Source: Aquabacter cavernae (GTDB lineage Bacteria > Pseudomonadota > Alphaproteobacteria > Rhizobiales > Xanthobacteraceae). From it: a stretch of DNA of 64,000 bases. Position 1 is the first letter of the stretch; each line of letters begins with the position of its first letter. The DNA lies in contig NZ_RWKV01000008.1 in NCBI RefSeq assembly GCF_003993795.1, positions 558,001 through 622,000 on the forward strand, in the 5' to 3' direction. A program made the translations under genes and the position numbers. Positions 17,789-26,465 of the stretch are shown here, one piece after another. Under the pieces are notes generated by a model. It worked only from the letters and a program-made list of their open reading frames with translations. It was not told the origin of the DNA and made no database searches.

Positions 17789-18616
17789 TCACCGGTCCTC
17801 CCAGACCGGGTGGCGCTTGGCGAGTACTGCCGAGATGCCCTCGTCGGCGTCGCGGGCCAGCATGTTGGTGGCCATCACGTCCGAGGCGAGGGCATACGCC
17901 TCGTCCAGCGTCATCTCCGCCTGCCGGTAGAAGGCGGCCTTGCCGAGCTTCACGGGCACCTGGGATTTCGCCGCGATGCGCGCTGCCATTTCGCGGGCGG
18001 CCGCCAGTGCCTCGCCCTGCGCCACCACGCGGTTCACCAGCCCCATGCGCAGGGCCTCCGGGGCCTCCACCCATTCGCCCAGCAGCAGCATTTCCATGGC
18101 GTGCTTGCGCGACACGGCCCGCGACAGCGCGACCATGGGCGTGTGGCAGAACAGGCCGATATTCACGCCCGGCGTGCAAAAGCGCGCGGCAGCCCCCGCC
18201 ACGGCCAGATCGCAGCTCGCCACCAGCTGGCAGCCGGCGGCGGTGGCCATGCCTTCCACTGCGGCGATGACGGGCTGGGGCAGGCGGACGATGGCGGTCA
18301 TGAGCGCGGAGCAGCGCTTCAGCACATCCTGGTAATAGGCCCGCCCCCGGTCGGCATCGCCGCGATGGGCCTGGATCTCCTTCAAGTCATGCCCGGCGGA
18401 GAAGACCGGCCCCTCTGCCGTCAGCACCACGGCGCGCACGCTTTTGTCTTCCGCAATGTCGGCAAGATGGGCGGTGAAGGCCGCCATGGTGGCGTCGGAC
18501 AGGCTGTTGCGACTCGCCGCGCGAGCCAGGGTCAGGGTGGCCACATGGTCCGCATCGGAGCGAAGCACCGGCGCGTCCATGGGATCGGCCACCGGGGCGA
18601 GGTTCGAGGCGGGCAT
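17789..18616 (-). CDS. Enoyl-CoA hydratase/isomerase family protein
   Basis: A 275-residue crotonase-fold protein. The oxyanion-hole segments are visible as SAGHDLKEIQAHRGD (about 75-90) and AAVEGMATAAGCQLVASCDLAVAG (about 120-142), followed by FCTPGVNIGLFCHTPMVALSRAVSRKHAMEMLL. The protein resembles the ECHDC3-like group, whose precise substrate is not known. The usual pair of catalytic glutamates is not evident at the second site (NIGLFC), so hydratase activity is uncertain. The ATG at 18616 is preferred because GGAAGGA lies just upstream of it; another ATG is five codons earlier. It is divergent from a thioesterase gene. Confidence 0.88.
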   Translation of the reverse strand: MPASNLAPVADPMDAPVLRSDADHVATLTLARAASRNSLSDATMAAFTAHLADIAEDKSVRAVVLTAEGPVFSAGHDLKEIQAHRGDADRGRAYYQDVLKRCSALMTAIVRLPQPVIAAVEGMATAAGCQLVASCDLAVAGAAARFCTPGVNIGLFCHTPMVALSRAVSRKHAMEMLLLGEWVEAPEALRMGLVNRVVAQGEALAAAREMAARIAAKSQVPVKLGKAAFYRQAEMTLDEAYALASDVMATNMLARDADEGISAVLAKRHPVWEDR

Positions 18617-18691
18617 GACGCTTCCTTCCATACGTTGATCTTTTCGCGGCCTACTTTAAGCAAGTTCGACTTCAATAAGCGAGGCGAACGC

Positions 18692-19153
18692 ATGAACACG
18701 CAGGGTGGGGCGACGCGGAATAATGGGGGTGTCGCGGTCACCCTTGCGGAGTTGGAGGCATTCCTGGCGCGGGAATTCCCCCAGGCCTTCGGGCCCGGCC
18801 GCCCTCATGCGGTGGAGAGCATCGGCCCGCGCATCGCCACGGTTCGCCTCGATGCGGGCGAAGAGCAGTTGCGGCCGGGCGGCACCATTTCCGGCCCGGC
18901 CATGATGGGGCTGGCGGACGTGGCCGTTTATGTGGCGCTGCTCGGCCAGATCGGCCTCGTGCCCCTGGCTGTTACCACCAACCTGTCCATCAACTTCCTG
19001 CGCAAGCCGGCCCCCGGCGCCCTTTATGCGGATGCGCGCCTGATCAAGCTGGGCAAGCGGCTGGCGGTGGGGGATGTGGGGATTCGCGGGGCGGAGCGGG
19101 ACGACTTGGTCGCCCACTGCGTCGCCACCTATTCCATTCCCGACCGGGCGTGA
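18692..19153 (+). CDS. PaaI family hotdog thioesterase
   Basis: A 153-residue single hotdog-fold protein. The PaaI-type pattern is clear: LRPGGTISGPAMMGLADVAVYVALLGQIG, then AVTTNLSINFLRKPAPGALYADARLIKLGKRLAVGDVGI. Such enzymes hydrolyse acyl-CoA thioesters, often phenylacetyl-CoA or other dead-end CoA conjugates; the substrate here is unknown. The ATG at 18692 is the first in frame, with GAGGCGAACGC before it. It is divergent from an enoyl-CoA hydratase gene, which suggests a shared acyl-CoA context. Confidence 0.87.
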   Translation: MNTQGGATRNNGGVAVTLAELEAFLAREFPQAFGPGRPHAVESIGPRIATVRLDAGEEQLRPGGTISGPAMMGLADVAVYVALLGQIGLVPLAVTTNLSINFLRKPAPGALYADARLIKLGKRLAVGDVGIRGAERDDLVAHCVATYSIPDRA

Positions 19154-19491
19154 GGGGCGGGCACTCCTGATGTTATGGCGGAAGTTCAGGAAGCGTTCGG
19201 CGGGTGTTTCCCCTCTGTCGCGATTACATGCCGGCGGCTCTTAAGGGGCTGCTCGAACAGGCCTCCCGTCCGGGATTTGCCTTCCGCCCAAAAGCCGCGC
19301 GGCTTTCCCGAGGCGAAGCTCTGGCGCGCGCGCCTCGACGGCGGAGCGGAGGGCGGGGCCACGGAGGTTATGGGACGAGAGACCGGACGAAAGGGCTGAA
19401 AAACCCCGTGTTTCAGCGCCTTGATTTATGGTGTTAAAATACCATTTTTTCAAGCCATTGAAATCATTGATTTATTATCCGCCTTCGCGCG
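19154..19491. other. Gene-free spacer before the rplM promoter
   Basis: No gene is supported. Near its end, GCTGAAA (19395-19401) pairs with TTTCAGC (19411-19417). An AT-rich ATGGT-N8-ACCAT hairpin around 19427-19444 is followed by a run of T, so a weak terminator for the thioesterase gene is possible. The base composition changes sharply from very GC-rich to AT-rich at about 19430. Confidence 0.4.
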
Positions 19492-19520
19492 TTGACCGGT
19501 GTTCGTGCTTGGGCTAAAAG
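19492..19520 (+). promoter_or_regulatory. Candidate sigma-70 promoter for rplM-rpsI
   Basis: TTGACC (19492-19497) and TAAAAG (19515-19520) are separated by 17 bases, directly upstream of rplM. Transcription from here would give a leader of about 60 bases. The region just before it is unusually AT-rich, as expected for a strong ribosomal-protein promoter. Confidence 0.55.
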
Positions 19521-19588
19521 CCGCTCCATCGCCGGATCGTGCCGCGCCTCGCGTGGTGCTACCGGCTTTCTTATTCGGAAAACGACCC

Positions 19589-20050
19589 ATGAAGACGTAT
19601 TCGGCCAAGCCTGCCGAAATCGAGAAGAAGTGGGTGGTGATCGACGCTTCCGGCCTCGTGGTTGGTCGCCTCGCGACCATCATCGCCATGCGCCTGAAGG
19701 GCAAGCACCGCCCCATCTACACCCCGCACGTTGACTGCGGCGACAATGTCGTCGTGGTGAATGCCGAGAAGGTGGTCCTCACTGGCCGCAAGCGCGACCA
19801 GAAGGTCTATTACCACCACACCGGCTTCCCCGGCGGCATCAAGGAACGCAGCGCCAAGTTCATTCTCGAAGGCCGCTTCCCGGAGCGGGTCATCGAGAAG
19901 GCGGTGGAGCGCATGCTCGCCCGCGGCCCGCTCGGTCGCAAGATCATGGGCAACCTGCGCGTCTATAAGGGCCCGGAGCACCCCCACGAGGCTCAGCAGC
20001 CCGTGGCGCTGGATGTGGCGAGCCTCAACCGCAAGAATGTGAGGAACTGA
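19589..20050 (+). CDS. rplM: 50S ribosomal protein L13
   Basis: L13 is an early-assembling protein of the large ribosomal subunit. The 153-residue sequence starts [20 protein letters not shown] and has [46 protein letters not shown] and [24 protein letters not shown], all L13 signatures. Upstream in-frame codons add no conserved sequence, so the ATG at 19589 is used. It is followed after one base by rpsI, the usual two-gene operon. Autogenous control is known for L13 in E. coli; nothing here confirms it. Confidence 0.98.
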   Translation: MKTYSAKPAEIEKKWVVIDASGLVVGRLATIIAMRLKGKHRPIYTPHVDCGDNVVVVNAEKVVLTGRKRDQKVYYHHTGFPGGIKERSAKFILEGRFPERVIEKAVERMLARGPLGRKIMGNLRVYKGPEHPHEAQQPVALDVASLNRKNVRN

Positions 20051-20051
20051 C

Positions 20052-20522
20052 ATGACCGAGGTTCTGCAGTCCCTCGATTCCCTGAACACCCGCTCCGAGC
20101 AGGAAGCGCCGGTCCACGTCCAGAAGCTGGACAAGTTTGGCCGCGCTTATGCCACCGGCAAGCGTAAGGATGCCGTGGCCCGCGTGTGGGTTCGCCCCGG
20201 CACCGGCAAGATCACCGTCAATGACCGCGACGTCGAAGTCTACTTCGCTCGTCCGGTGCTGCGGCTCATGATCAACCAGCCGTTCCAGACCGCTGCCCGC
20301 GAGGGCCAGTATGACGTGGTGTGCACCGTTTCCGGCGGCGGCCTTTCCGGCCAGGCCGGCGCGCTGCGCCACGGCATCTCCCGCGCTCTGACCTTCTACG
20401 AGCCCGAGCTGCGCTCCCCGCTCAAGAAGGGCGGCTTCCTGACCCGCGACAGCCGCGTGGTCGAGCGCAAGAAGTACGGCCGCGCCAAGGCTCGCCGCAG
20501 CTTCCAGTTCTCGAAGCGCTGA
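20052..20522 (+). CDS. rpsI: 30S ribosomal protein S9
   Basis: S9 is a small-subunit protein whose C-terminal tail reaches the decoding centre. The 156-residue protein has an alphaproteobacterial N-terminal extension (about 30 residues), then [56 protein letters not shown] and the basic tail ending [17 protein letters not shown]. Its start lies one base after the rplM stop. A strong terminator follows. Confidence 0.98.
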   Translation: MTEVLQSLDSLNTRSEQEAPVHVQKLDKFGRAYATGKRKDAVARVWVRPGTGKITVNDRDVEVYFARPVLRLMINQPFQTAAREGQYDVVCTVSGGGLSGQAGALRHGISRALTFYEPELRSPLKKGGFLTRDSRVVERKKYGRAKARRSFQFSKR

Positions 20523-20543
20523 TCGGCGTCCATACGGATACGG

Positions 20544-20576
20544 AAAAGGCGGGGCTTGGCCCCGCCTTTTTTGTTT
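20544..20576 (+). terminator. Rho-independent terminator of rplM-rpsI
   Basis: AAAAGGCGGGGC (20544-20555) pairs perfectly with GCCCCGCCTTTT (20559-20570) around a 3-base loop and runs into further T residues. It begins 22 bases after the rpsI stop. Confidence 0.93.
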
Positions 20577-20671
20577 TGCCCGATGCGGTGCTTGTCGCTG
20601 GCCCCTTCAAAAGGATCGGGCGCCGCTCTCGAAAGAGAGGGCGCCCGCATATTCCGCGCAAGCTCGGCCGT

Positions 20672-21016
20672 TCAGAAGCTCGGCGTATCGCCGGGCAAGG
20701 GGCTCCACTGGCCATTGGCCGTGGGATCGCCGGGCGGGGACGAGCCCATCCACCCGTCGAGGTTCGGCGGGAAGACGTAATCCTCGTTCCGACCACCGCC
20801 GATGCTCACATCCGGCTTGATGGCGGCGCCCGGGCCGGGATCGAGATAGCTGCCCTGCGGGATCACCGGCAGGTTGATGATGTTCGGATTGTGCGGCGTG
20901 ATGGGGATATGCGGCGCACTGGTGCTCTGCGCCAGCGCCGGGGCGGCGAGGCCCGCGCCCATGGCGAGACCCAGTCCCATCAGAGCGCAACCGATCCACG
21001 AAAATTGCGTCCGCAT
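20672..21016 (-). CDS. Small secreted Pro/Gly/Asn-rich protein, function unknown
   Basis: A 114-residue protein that I do not recognise. The start MRTQFSWIGCALMGLGLAMG gives a Sec signal peptide with cleavage after APALAQS. The mature part (about 80 residues) is low-complexity: PHIPITPHNPNIINLPVIPQGSYLDPGPG, then IGGGRNEDYVFPPNLDGWMG and a Pro/Gly-rich end. There are no cysteines in the mature part. The frame extends upstream but without coding features, so the ATG at 21016 is preferred. Its gene stands alone between the rpsI terminator and a divergent GGDEF gene. Confidence 0.65.
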   Translation of the reverse strand: MRTQFSWIGCALMGLGLAMGAGLAAPALAQSTSAPHIPITPHNPNIINLPVIPQGSYLDPGPGAAIKPDVSIGGGRNEDYVFPPNLDGWMGSSPPGDPTANGQWSPLPGDTPSF

Positions 21017-21277
21017 CGAACCCCCCGGAAGACCAAGCGACATTCGGCATAGGCGAGGGCGAGGGGATTGGCAAGGCGAGCCTGATCCCCGCCGTTTCGG
21101 CGATGCCGCCCACAAGAGGTGCCATTGCTGTGCCTATGCCATCCGCGTGAAATTTCGTATCATTTGAATCAAGATGGAACCGTTAGATCACGGCGCCGTC
21201 GAGCTTGCCGCTATGGAAGCCGCTCATCGGCGATCCGTTGCGGCCACCGCAGGTCCCAAGCCGGTCCGTGTGGGGAC

Positions 21278-22444
21278 ATGAAGATCGACCTGTTCACGGT
21301 TCATGTGTTCCTGCTGTGCCTGGGACTGACCTTCGCCTTGGCCTGGGTGGTCCTCTGGCGCGCTTTCTCCCATGTGCGCGGCGTCGGCTTGTGGTCGATG
21401 TCCGTCTGCGTGCTGGTGCTGGGCGGCGCCTTGGTGGTGCGCCGCTATGTGCTTTATGGCTATGGCGAAGCCTTTCTCGGCCATCTGCTGGTCATCATCG
21501 GTTTCAACCTGTCCTGGATCGGCACGTGCCGCTTCTACGGACAGGCGGCGCCCTGGCGTACCTTCCTGCTGCTGACAGCCCTGGGGGCCGCGGCGCTGCT
21601 GGCGGCGGGGACGAACCTCCAGTTTCTCGATTTCGTCTATGCGACCACCGCCTGCATTCCCTTCATGCTGACTGCCCGAACCGCCTGGCCTCAGATGAAG
21701 GTGAGCCTGGCGGCGCGGGTGATCGTCATCGCCCTGTGCTTTGCCGCCATCGGAGAAGTGGTGCGCATGCTGGTGGTGCTGTCGTTTTTCGTCGATACGA
21801 TCCCAGCCGTCATCACCCGCCCGCCGGCGGTGATGGTGATCATGGCGATCGCGGTCGGCTGGACGGCCAGCATGTTCGGCTTCATCCTCGCCCTCATGGA
21901 ACGCGAGCGCTCCATCCTGTCGGCGCTTGTGGTCGAGGATGATCTGACGGGACTCGCCTCCCGCCGGCACTTTTATGTGCGCCTCGCGGAGGAATGCGCC
22001 CGCTCGCAGCGGAGTGGCACGCCCTTCTGCCTGTTGATCCTGGATCTCGACGGCTTCAAGACCATCAACGACGCCTATGGCCATGCGGCCGGGGATGCCT
22101 GCCTGCGCACTTTCGGGGCGATTCTGACGGGGCGCCTGCGGCGCAGCGACGTGGCCGCGCGCATGGGCGGGGACGAGTTCGGCATCCTCCTGCCGGACAC
22201 ATGCATCGCGGATGGGCTTCAGGTGGCCGAGAGCCTGCGCCGGGCGGTGCGGAGCGAGAGCGTGCCCTGGAAGGAGGGGGCATTGCCGCTCTCCGTCTCC
22301 ATCGGCGTCGCCCAATGGGACCCCGCGTCACGCACCAGCCAGGATGACCTGGCCGCCGAGGCCGACAGGGCACTTTATAAGGCGAAGCAGGACGGGCGAG
22401 ACTGCGTGGGCTGCATCTCGTCCCTCCTGCCGCAGTCGGGCTGA
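21278..22444 (+). CDS. Membrane-bound diguanylate cyclase
   Basis: A 388-residue protein predicted to synthesise cyclic di-GMP. The N-terminal 205 residues hold about six membrane helices (for example VHVFLLCLGLTFALAWVVLW, LLVIIGFNLSWIGTC and AVMVIMAIAVGWTASMFGFILALM) with no recognised ligand domain. The GGDEF domain starts at about 215 (DDLTGLASRRHF). Its active site GGDEF (297-301) is intact, and RxxD (R288/R289-D291 region) provides a product-inhibition site. The ATG at 21278 follows GGGGAC; an upstream in-frame extension is Arg/Cys-rich and unlikely to be translated. This is the second GGDEF gene in the window; no EAL or HD-GYP gene is present. Confidence 0.92.
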   Translation: MKIDLFTVHVFLLCLGLTFALAWVVLWRAFSHVRGVGLWSMSVCVLVLGGALVVRRYVLYGYGEAFLGHLLVIIGFNLSWIGTCRFYGQAAPWRTFLLLTALGAAALLAAGTNLQFLDFVYATTACIPFMLTARTAWPQMKVSLAARVIVIALCFAAIGEVVRMLVVLSFFVDTIPAVITRPPAVMVIMAIAVGWTASMFGFILALMERERSILSALVVEDDLTGLASRRHFYVRLAEECARSQRSGTPFCLLILDLDGFKTINDAYGHAAGDACLRTFGAILTGRLRRSDVAARMGGDEFGILLPDTCIADGLQVAESLRRAVRSESVPWKEGALPLSVSIGVAQWDPASRTSQDDLAAEADRALYKAKQDGRDCVGCISSLLPQSG

Positions 22445-22448
22445 GCGC

Positions 22449-22772
22449 TCAGCGCACCCAGCGGCCGGGCACGTAGACCCAGGTGCCGCCGCGCCGGACC
22501 CAGCCGGACGGCACATAGCGCCAGCCGGGACGCGAGGGCATCCACGTGCCGGACACCCAGACATAACGCTGCGCGCGCGGGCTCCAGCGCCAATAGCCCG
22601 GCGCCCACGTCTGGCCCCGGCGCGGCGGCGGGAAGGGCTCGCGGCGCGGCGGAGGCGGGGGCACCCGGACGATGACCTGGGCGTCCGCCTCGGACGCGCC
22701 GAGCACGGCCGCAGCCGGCGCCAGGGCGGCAGCGCCCAGCAAGGTACCTATGAAACGTCTGCGCGACAGCAT
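22449..22772 (-). CDS. YXWGXW-repeat-like exported protein (Tat-type signal)
   Basis: A 107-residue protein. The N-terminus MLSRRRFIGTLLGAAALAPAAAVLGASEADAQ has the twin-arginine pattern and a Sec/Tat-like cleavage region. The mature part is a proline-rich linker (RVPPPPPRREPFPPPRRG) followed by aromatic repeats, WAPGYWRWSPRAQRYVWVSGTW and WRYVPSGWVRRGGTWVYVPGRW. These resemble the YXWGXW family of small surface or periplasmic proteins of unknown function. The ATG at 22772 is preferred over one 53 codons earlier because it starts the signal peptide. It ends 4 bases from the convergent GGDEF gene. Confidence 0.8.
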   Translation of the reverse strand: MLSRRRFIGTLLGAAALAPAAAVLGASEADAQVIVRVPPPPPRREPFPPPRRGQTWAPGYWRWSPRAQRYVWVSGTWMPSRPGWRYVPSGWVRRGGTWVYVPGRWVR

Positions 22773-23049
22773 GTGCGAATCCTGTCTGAATGAACCGGGA
22801 GAAAGCTTCCACCGAACAGCGGCCGAACCGCGAGGGAAGTAGGGCGAAGGCGCGATTGCGGGAACAGGGTTAATGCAATGCCACGGGCGTCCGCAAGCGG
22901 GACAGTCAATTCGATAGAGTTGAAAAATCAATTTATTAGCCGCGAAATTTGACTGGGATCACGGCCTGTCACGCGCCTTTCCCATGCGTAGGACATAAAG
23001 CCGGTGGAAATTGCCGGCGCTGCGGCGTGGGGAAGTGGGAGGGACGGCT

Positions 23050-26000
23050 GTGGAGTTCTGGGTTTCGGCGAACGGCACCGCGTCGGGTAACGGCACGCGC
23101 GAAAATCCCTTCGCCACCATTGAGGCGGCCCAGGCGGCGGTGCGCGCGGTCTTGGCGTCGAGCGCGCCCCTCGCCAGCGACATCACGGTCCATATCGGCG
23201 GCGGCACCTACCAGCTTTCGCAGCCTCTCACCTTCACGGACGCGGATTCCGGCCGCGACGGGCATGTGGTGCGCTATCAGGCGGTCGCGGGTGAGCATCC
23301 GGTGATTTCAGGCGGGCAGGCCGTCACCGGCTGGACGGCCGTTTCCGATCCCCATCTGACGCTCGCGTCCGGCACGCAGCTCTGGGAGGCGAATGTCGGC
23401 CTCGGCGTGGACAGCGCCCAGCTCTATGTGGACGGCGTGCGCGCCACCGTGGCGGAGAGCAATTCGGCCGATATCTATCCCGAAGGCTTCCGTCCCACCT
23501 ATTATGACCTGCCGGGCGTGTCCGGCATCCAATATGCGGTGGATTCGTCCAACGGGACCAACTGGCAGGACCCCACCACCTGGACCAATGTCAGCGACAT
23601 CTCCGCCGTGGTCTATACACAGTGGAAGATGATGTCGGTGCCGCTCACCAGCGTCGCGGCGCCCTCGTCCAGCATTCCCTCGCTCAATCCGGTCGATGCC
23701 CCCACCGTGGGGCTGATCTCGCTCCTCGATCCGGCCTGGACCAACGCCAACCTCATTCGGAGCATTCCCACAGGCACCTCCACGTCCGACCCGTTCGTCA
23801 TCACCCTGGATGGAACGCTGGCCGCCACCGAGATCCAGGTCGGCATGACGGTGGCGATCACTGCCTCCGGCAACCAGCAAGATCTGGGCATCATCACCGG
23901 GGTCGATCCGGTCACCAACCAGATCTCCGTCAGCCTGCCGGCCATCCTGTCCGCCGGCACGGACGTGACCTTGAGCATCATCGATCCGCTCACGGGCGAA
24001 CAGGTGCTCGGCCAGCCCAATGAATGGAGCTTCTGGCGGGTCACCAAGTTCATCAATGCCTATCAGTTCATGGACGAGGCCGGGGAATGGTATCTCGACC
24101 GCTCCACCGGCAAGATCTATCTGGTGACGAAGGCGGGAGATAATCCCAACAATCACGACGTGCAGCTTCCCGTGCAGGAGACGCTGATCTCCGGCAACGG
24201 TGCGTCCAACCTCACCTTTGACGGCCTCACCTTCCAGTACGCTACTTGGCTCGACGCGGCCGAGAACGGCTATGTGAGCGACCAGGCGGGCTTCCACCTG
24301 ACGGGCAGCGGCCACGAGGTGAACCAGATCGGCCATTTCGAGGAGGTGACCCGCACGCCGGGCAACCTCTCCTTCGTGAACGGCACCGGGATCACTTTCT
24401 CGAACAACGTGTTCGCCCATCTGGGCGGCGCGGCGCTGGACTTCTCCGGCGGGGCCCAGGACAATTCCATCCTCAACAACATCTTCAAGGATATCTCGTC
24501 AGCCGCCATCCAGATCGGCGGCGTGAATGCCGAGGATGCGCGCCCCGCTACAGATGAGGGCATCACCCGCAACAATGTGGTGGATGGCAACGTCATCCAG
24601 AATATCGGCGTCGATTATATCGACGTGCCGGCCATCTTCCTCGGCTATTCGCAGAACAGCCGCATCAGCAACAATTACATTGCCGATGTACCGTGGTCCG
24701 GCATTTCCATTGGCTGGGGCTGGGGGCTGCGGGACCAGTGGCTGGTCTATGACCCGTTCACGGGCACCTATGTGGACATGGGCAGCTTCCCCGGCCTCGA
24801 CGGCGCCCTGCCGGGGCAATGGGGGGACAACACAACCCCCACCATCATGGGCGGCAATGAGATCACCGGGAACACCATCACCCGCTTCCTCCAGGTGGCC
24901 TGGGACGGAGGGGCGATCTACACGACCGGCTTCCAGGACGGGAACCCGTTCGACATCGGCCTCGACGGAACGGTAATCGCCAACAACTATGCCTATGACA
25001 AGGCGTCCTATGCGGGCGGAAATGTCTTCTACACGGATGGCGGAAGCCGGTTCCTGGAGCTGATTAACAACATCTCGTTCGGCAACGCGGTGGGCACGTT
25101 CAATTTCGGCCCGCTCTTCTCCGCCGATGATCCGCTCAACGCGAACAACCCTTTCAAAGTCTTTCCCGAGGGCAATAGCCTCAGCTACGGCAGCGATATC
25201 GGCGGCTGCGTTACGTTCGGCGACATCCTCTATGTGGCGAACCGCTGGGAGAATTGGTGGCTCGCCAATGTCTTCAGCGAGAACCCCTCCGCCTTCCCGT
25301 TCAACCCGCTTTATTACGACCCCGGCCGGCGCGGCACCACGTTCGACCCTTGGACGGACACCTTTCCGCTGCCGGGCGCGCCTTATCCGGCGAACCTTGA
25401 ATTCCTCGGCAATATCCAGGTTTCCGGCTGGTGGGGCGCTCCCCTTCAGAATGTCTCGGTAAACGACGTGCTGGCCTTCGTCCGGCCCACCGCCTTGTCC
25501 GCCACCCGCGACGACGCGCTCGGCGGGGTGGCCACCTTCGGGCTGCAGTCCCTGGACGATGCCAGCATCCACACCGTGCTGGAGAATGCCGCCTCGCGCA
25601 GCGCGGCTGCACTCTCCTATGATGGCGTGACCCATGCCGCGTGGCTCGCCTCGGAAGGGCAGGCGGTGGGCACCATGTCCACGGTGCCAGGCGGGCAGAT
25701 GGGGGCGGGCGTCTGGTTGCCCGTCGCCATGGTGGACGGGCAAGCGCTTGCCCTCACGGAACTGCACGCGGACGGCAACAGCGCGCACGCCACCTTCGAG
25801 GGCGGTTACGAATTCACCTTCACGCTGGGCGGCAGCCGCTCCATCGCCACGGGCGTGCTGCTGGATCAGCCCACGGTCACCGTGCAGCGGCTGGCCGCCT
25901 TCGAAAACGGGCTGGCTTTCTATGAGGCCGACCAGAGCACCGGCCAGATCACTTATGATGGCCAGACCTATCTTCCCGGCGACGAGGGCTACCTGGCCGC

Positions 26001-26337
26001 CGCGCTTGCACTCGCCGAGGGGGCTGATCTGGTCCTGCATGCGGACGACCTGCCGGATTTCGGCGGGCAGGCGTCATTCGACCAGCTCGGCCTCAACCCC
26101 GCGCGTAATTACGGCCTGCTTCTGCTGGTGAATGATGAGTCCACCAACCTCCTGTCTTCCTATGCCGCGGCCAATCCCGGCGGCATGGTGCAGGTGATGG
26201 CGCTCGGCCAGAGCGATGGCGGGGTCACGTTCGGCATCGAGGACACGCTCGTGACGGACGCCCATTCGGACCGCGACTATAACGACCTCGTGGTCACGCT
26301 GGGCTTCAGCCAGGGGACGAGCGACTGGTTGATTTAG
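23050..26337 (+). CDS. Giant right-handed beta-helix protein with C-terminal DUF4114
   Basis: A 1,095-residue protein, the largest accessory gene here. It opens EFWVSANGTASGNGTRENPFATIEAA, the usual opening of pectin-lyase-fold proteins. THIGGGTY-type, SGRDGHVVRYQAV and HPVISGGQAVTGW segments follow, reminiscent of GH120/GH141-type beta-helix enzymes. After an inserted beta-sandwich-like stretch (about 190-320), repeated NNxF/NxIxNN turns run from about 390 to 690. The C-terminal 100 residues end with DRDYNDLVVTLGF, the DUF4114 signature. GTG at 23050 is chosen because GGGAGGG lies 6 bases upstream. There is no signal peptide and one visible cysteine, so type I secretion is plausible. The substrate is unknown: glycan hydrolase, lyase or adhesin are all possible. 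Confidence 0.85.
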   Translation: MEFWVSANGTASGNGTRENPFATIEAAQAAVRAVLASSAPLASDITVHIGGGTYQLSQPLTFTDADSGRDGHVVRYQAVAGEHPVISGGQAVTGWTAVSDPHLTLASGTQLWEANVGLGVDSAQLYVDGVRATVAESNSADIYPEGFRPTYYDLPGVSGIQYAVDSSNGTNWQDPTTWTNVSDISAVVYTQWKMMSVPLTSVAAPSSSIPSLNPVDAPTVGLISLLDPAWTNANLIRSIPTGTSTSDPFVITLDGTLAATEIQVGMTVAITASGNQQDLGIITGVDPVTNQISVSLPAILSAGTDVTLSIIDPLTGEQVLGQPNEWSFWRVTKFINAYQFMDEAGEWYLDRSTGKIYLVTKAGDNPNNHDVQLPVQETLISGNGASNLTFDGLTFQYATWLDAAENGYVSDQAGFHLTGSGHEVNQIGHFEEVTRTPGNLSFVNGTGITFSNNVFAHLGGAALDFSGGAQDNSILNNIFKDISSAAIQIGGVNAEDARPATDEGITRNNVVDGNVIQNIGVDYIDVPAIFLGYSQNSRISNNYIADVPWSGISIGWGWGLRDQWLVYDPFTGTYVDMGSFPGLDGALPGQWGDNTTPTIMGGNEITGNTITRFLQVAWDGGAIYTTGFQDGNPFDIGLDGTVIANNYAYDKASYAGGNVFYTDGGSRFLELINNISFGNAVGTFNFGPLFSADDPLNANNPFKVFPEGNSLSYGSDIGGCVTFGDILYVANRWENWWLANVFSENPSAFPFNPLYYDPGRRGTTFDPWTDTFPLPGAPYPANLEFLGNIQVSGWWGAPLQNVSVNDVLAFVRPTALSATRDDALGGVATFGLQSLDDASIHTVLENAASRSAAALSYDGVTHAAWLASEGQAVGTMSTVPGGQMGAGVWLPVAMVDGQALALTELHADGNSAHATFEGGYEFTFTLGGSRSIATGVLLDQPTVTVQRLAAFENGLAFYEADQSTGQITYDGQTYLPGDEGYLAAALALAEGADLVLHADDLPDFGGQASFDQLGLNPARNYGLLLLVNDESTNLLSSYAAANPGGMVQVMALGQSDGGVTFGIEDTLVTDAHSDRDYNDLVVTLGFSQGTSDWLI

Positions 26338-26412
26338 GTCCGATCTGAATCCAGGGCACCCCGTCCCCAATCCCATACCTTTTAAGCTGAGCTTGACGAA
26401 GCTTGCAGCGAC

Positions 26413-26457
26413 GCGCAAGCATTCAACGAGGGGATGCAAGCCTTAGAATGCTTGCGC
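26413..26457. repeat. Perfect 11-bp inverted repeat between beta-helix and methyltransferase genes
   Basis: GCGCAAGCATT (26413-26423) is the exact reverse complement of AATGCTTGCGC (26447-26457), with a 23-base loop that itself contains GATGCAAGC. It ends 8 bases before the methyltransferase start. There is no T-run. It could be a transcript hairpin for the upstream gene or an operator for the downstream one. Confidence 0.6.
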
Positions 26458-26465
26458 TTGCATGA

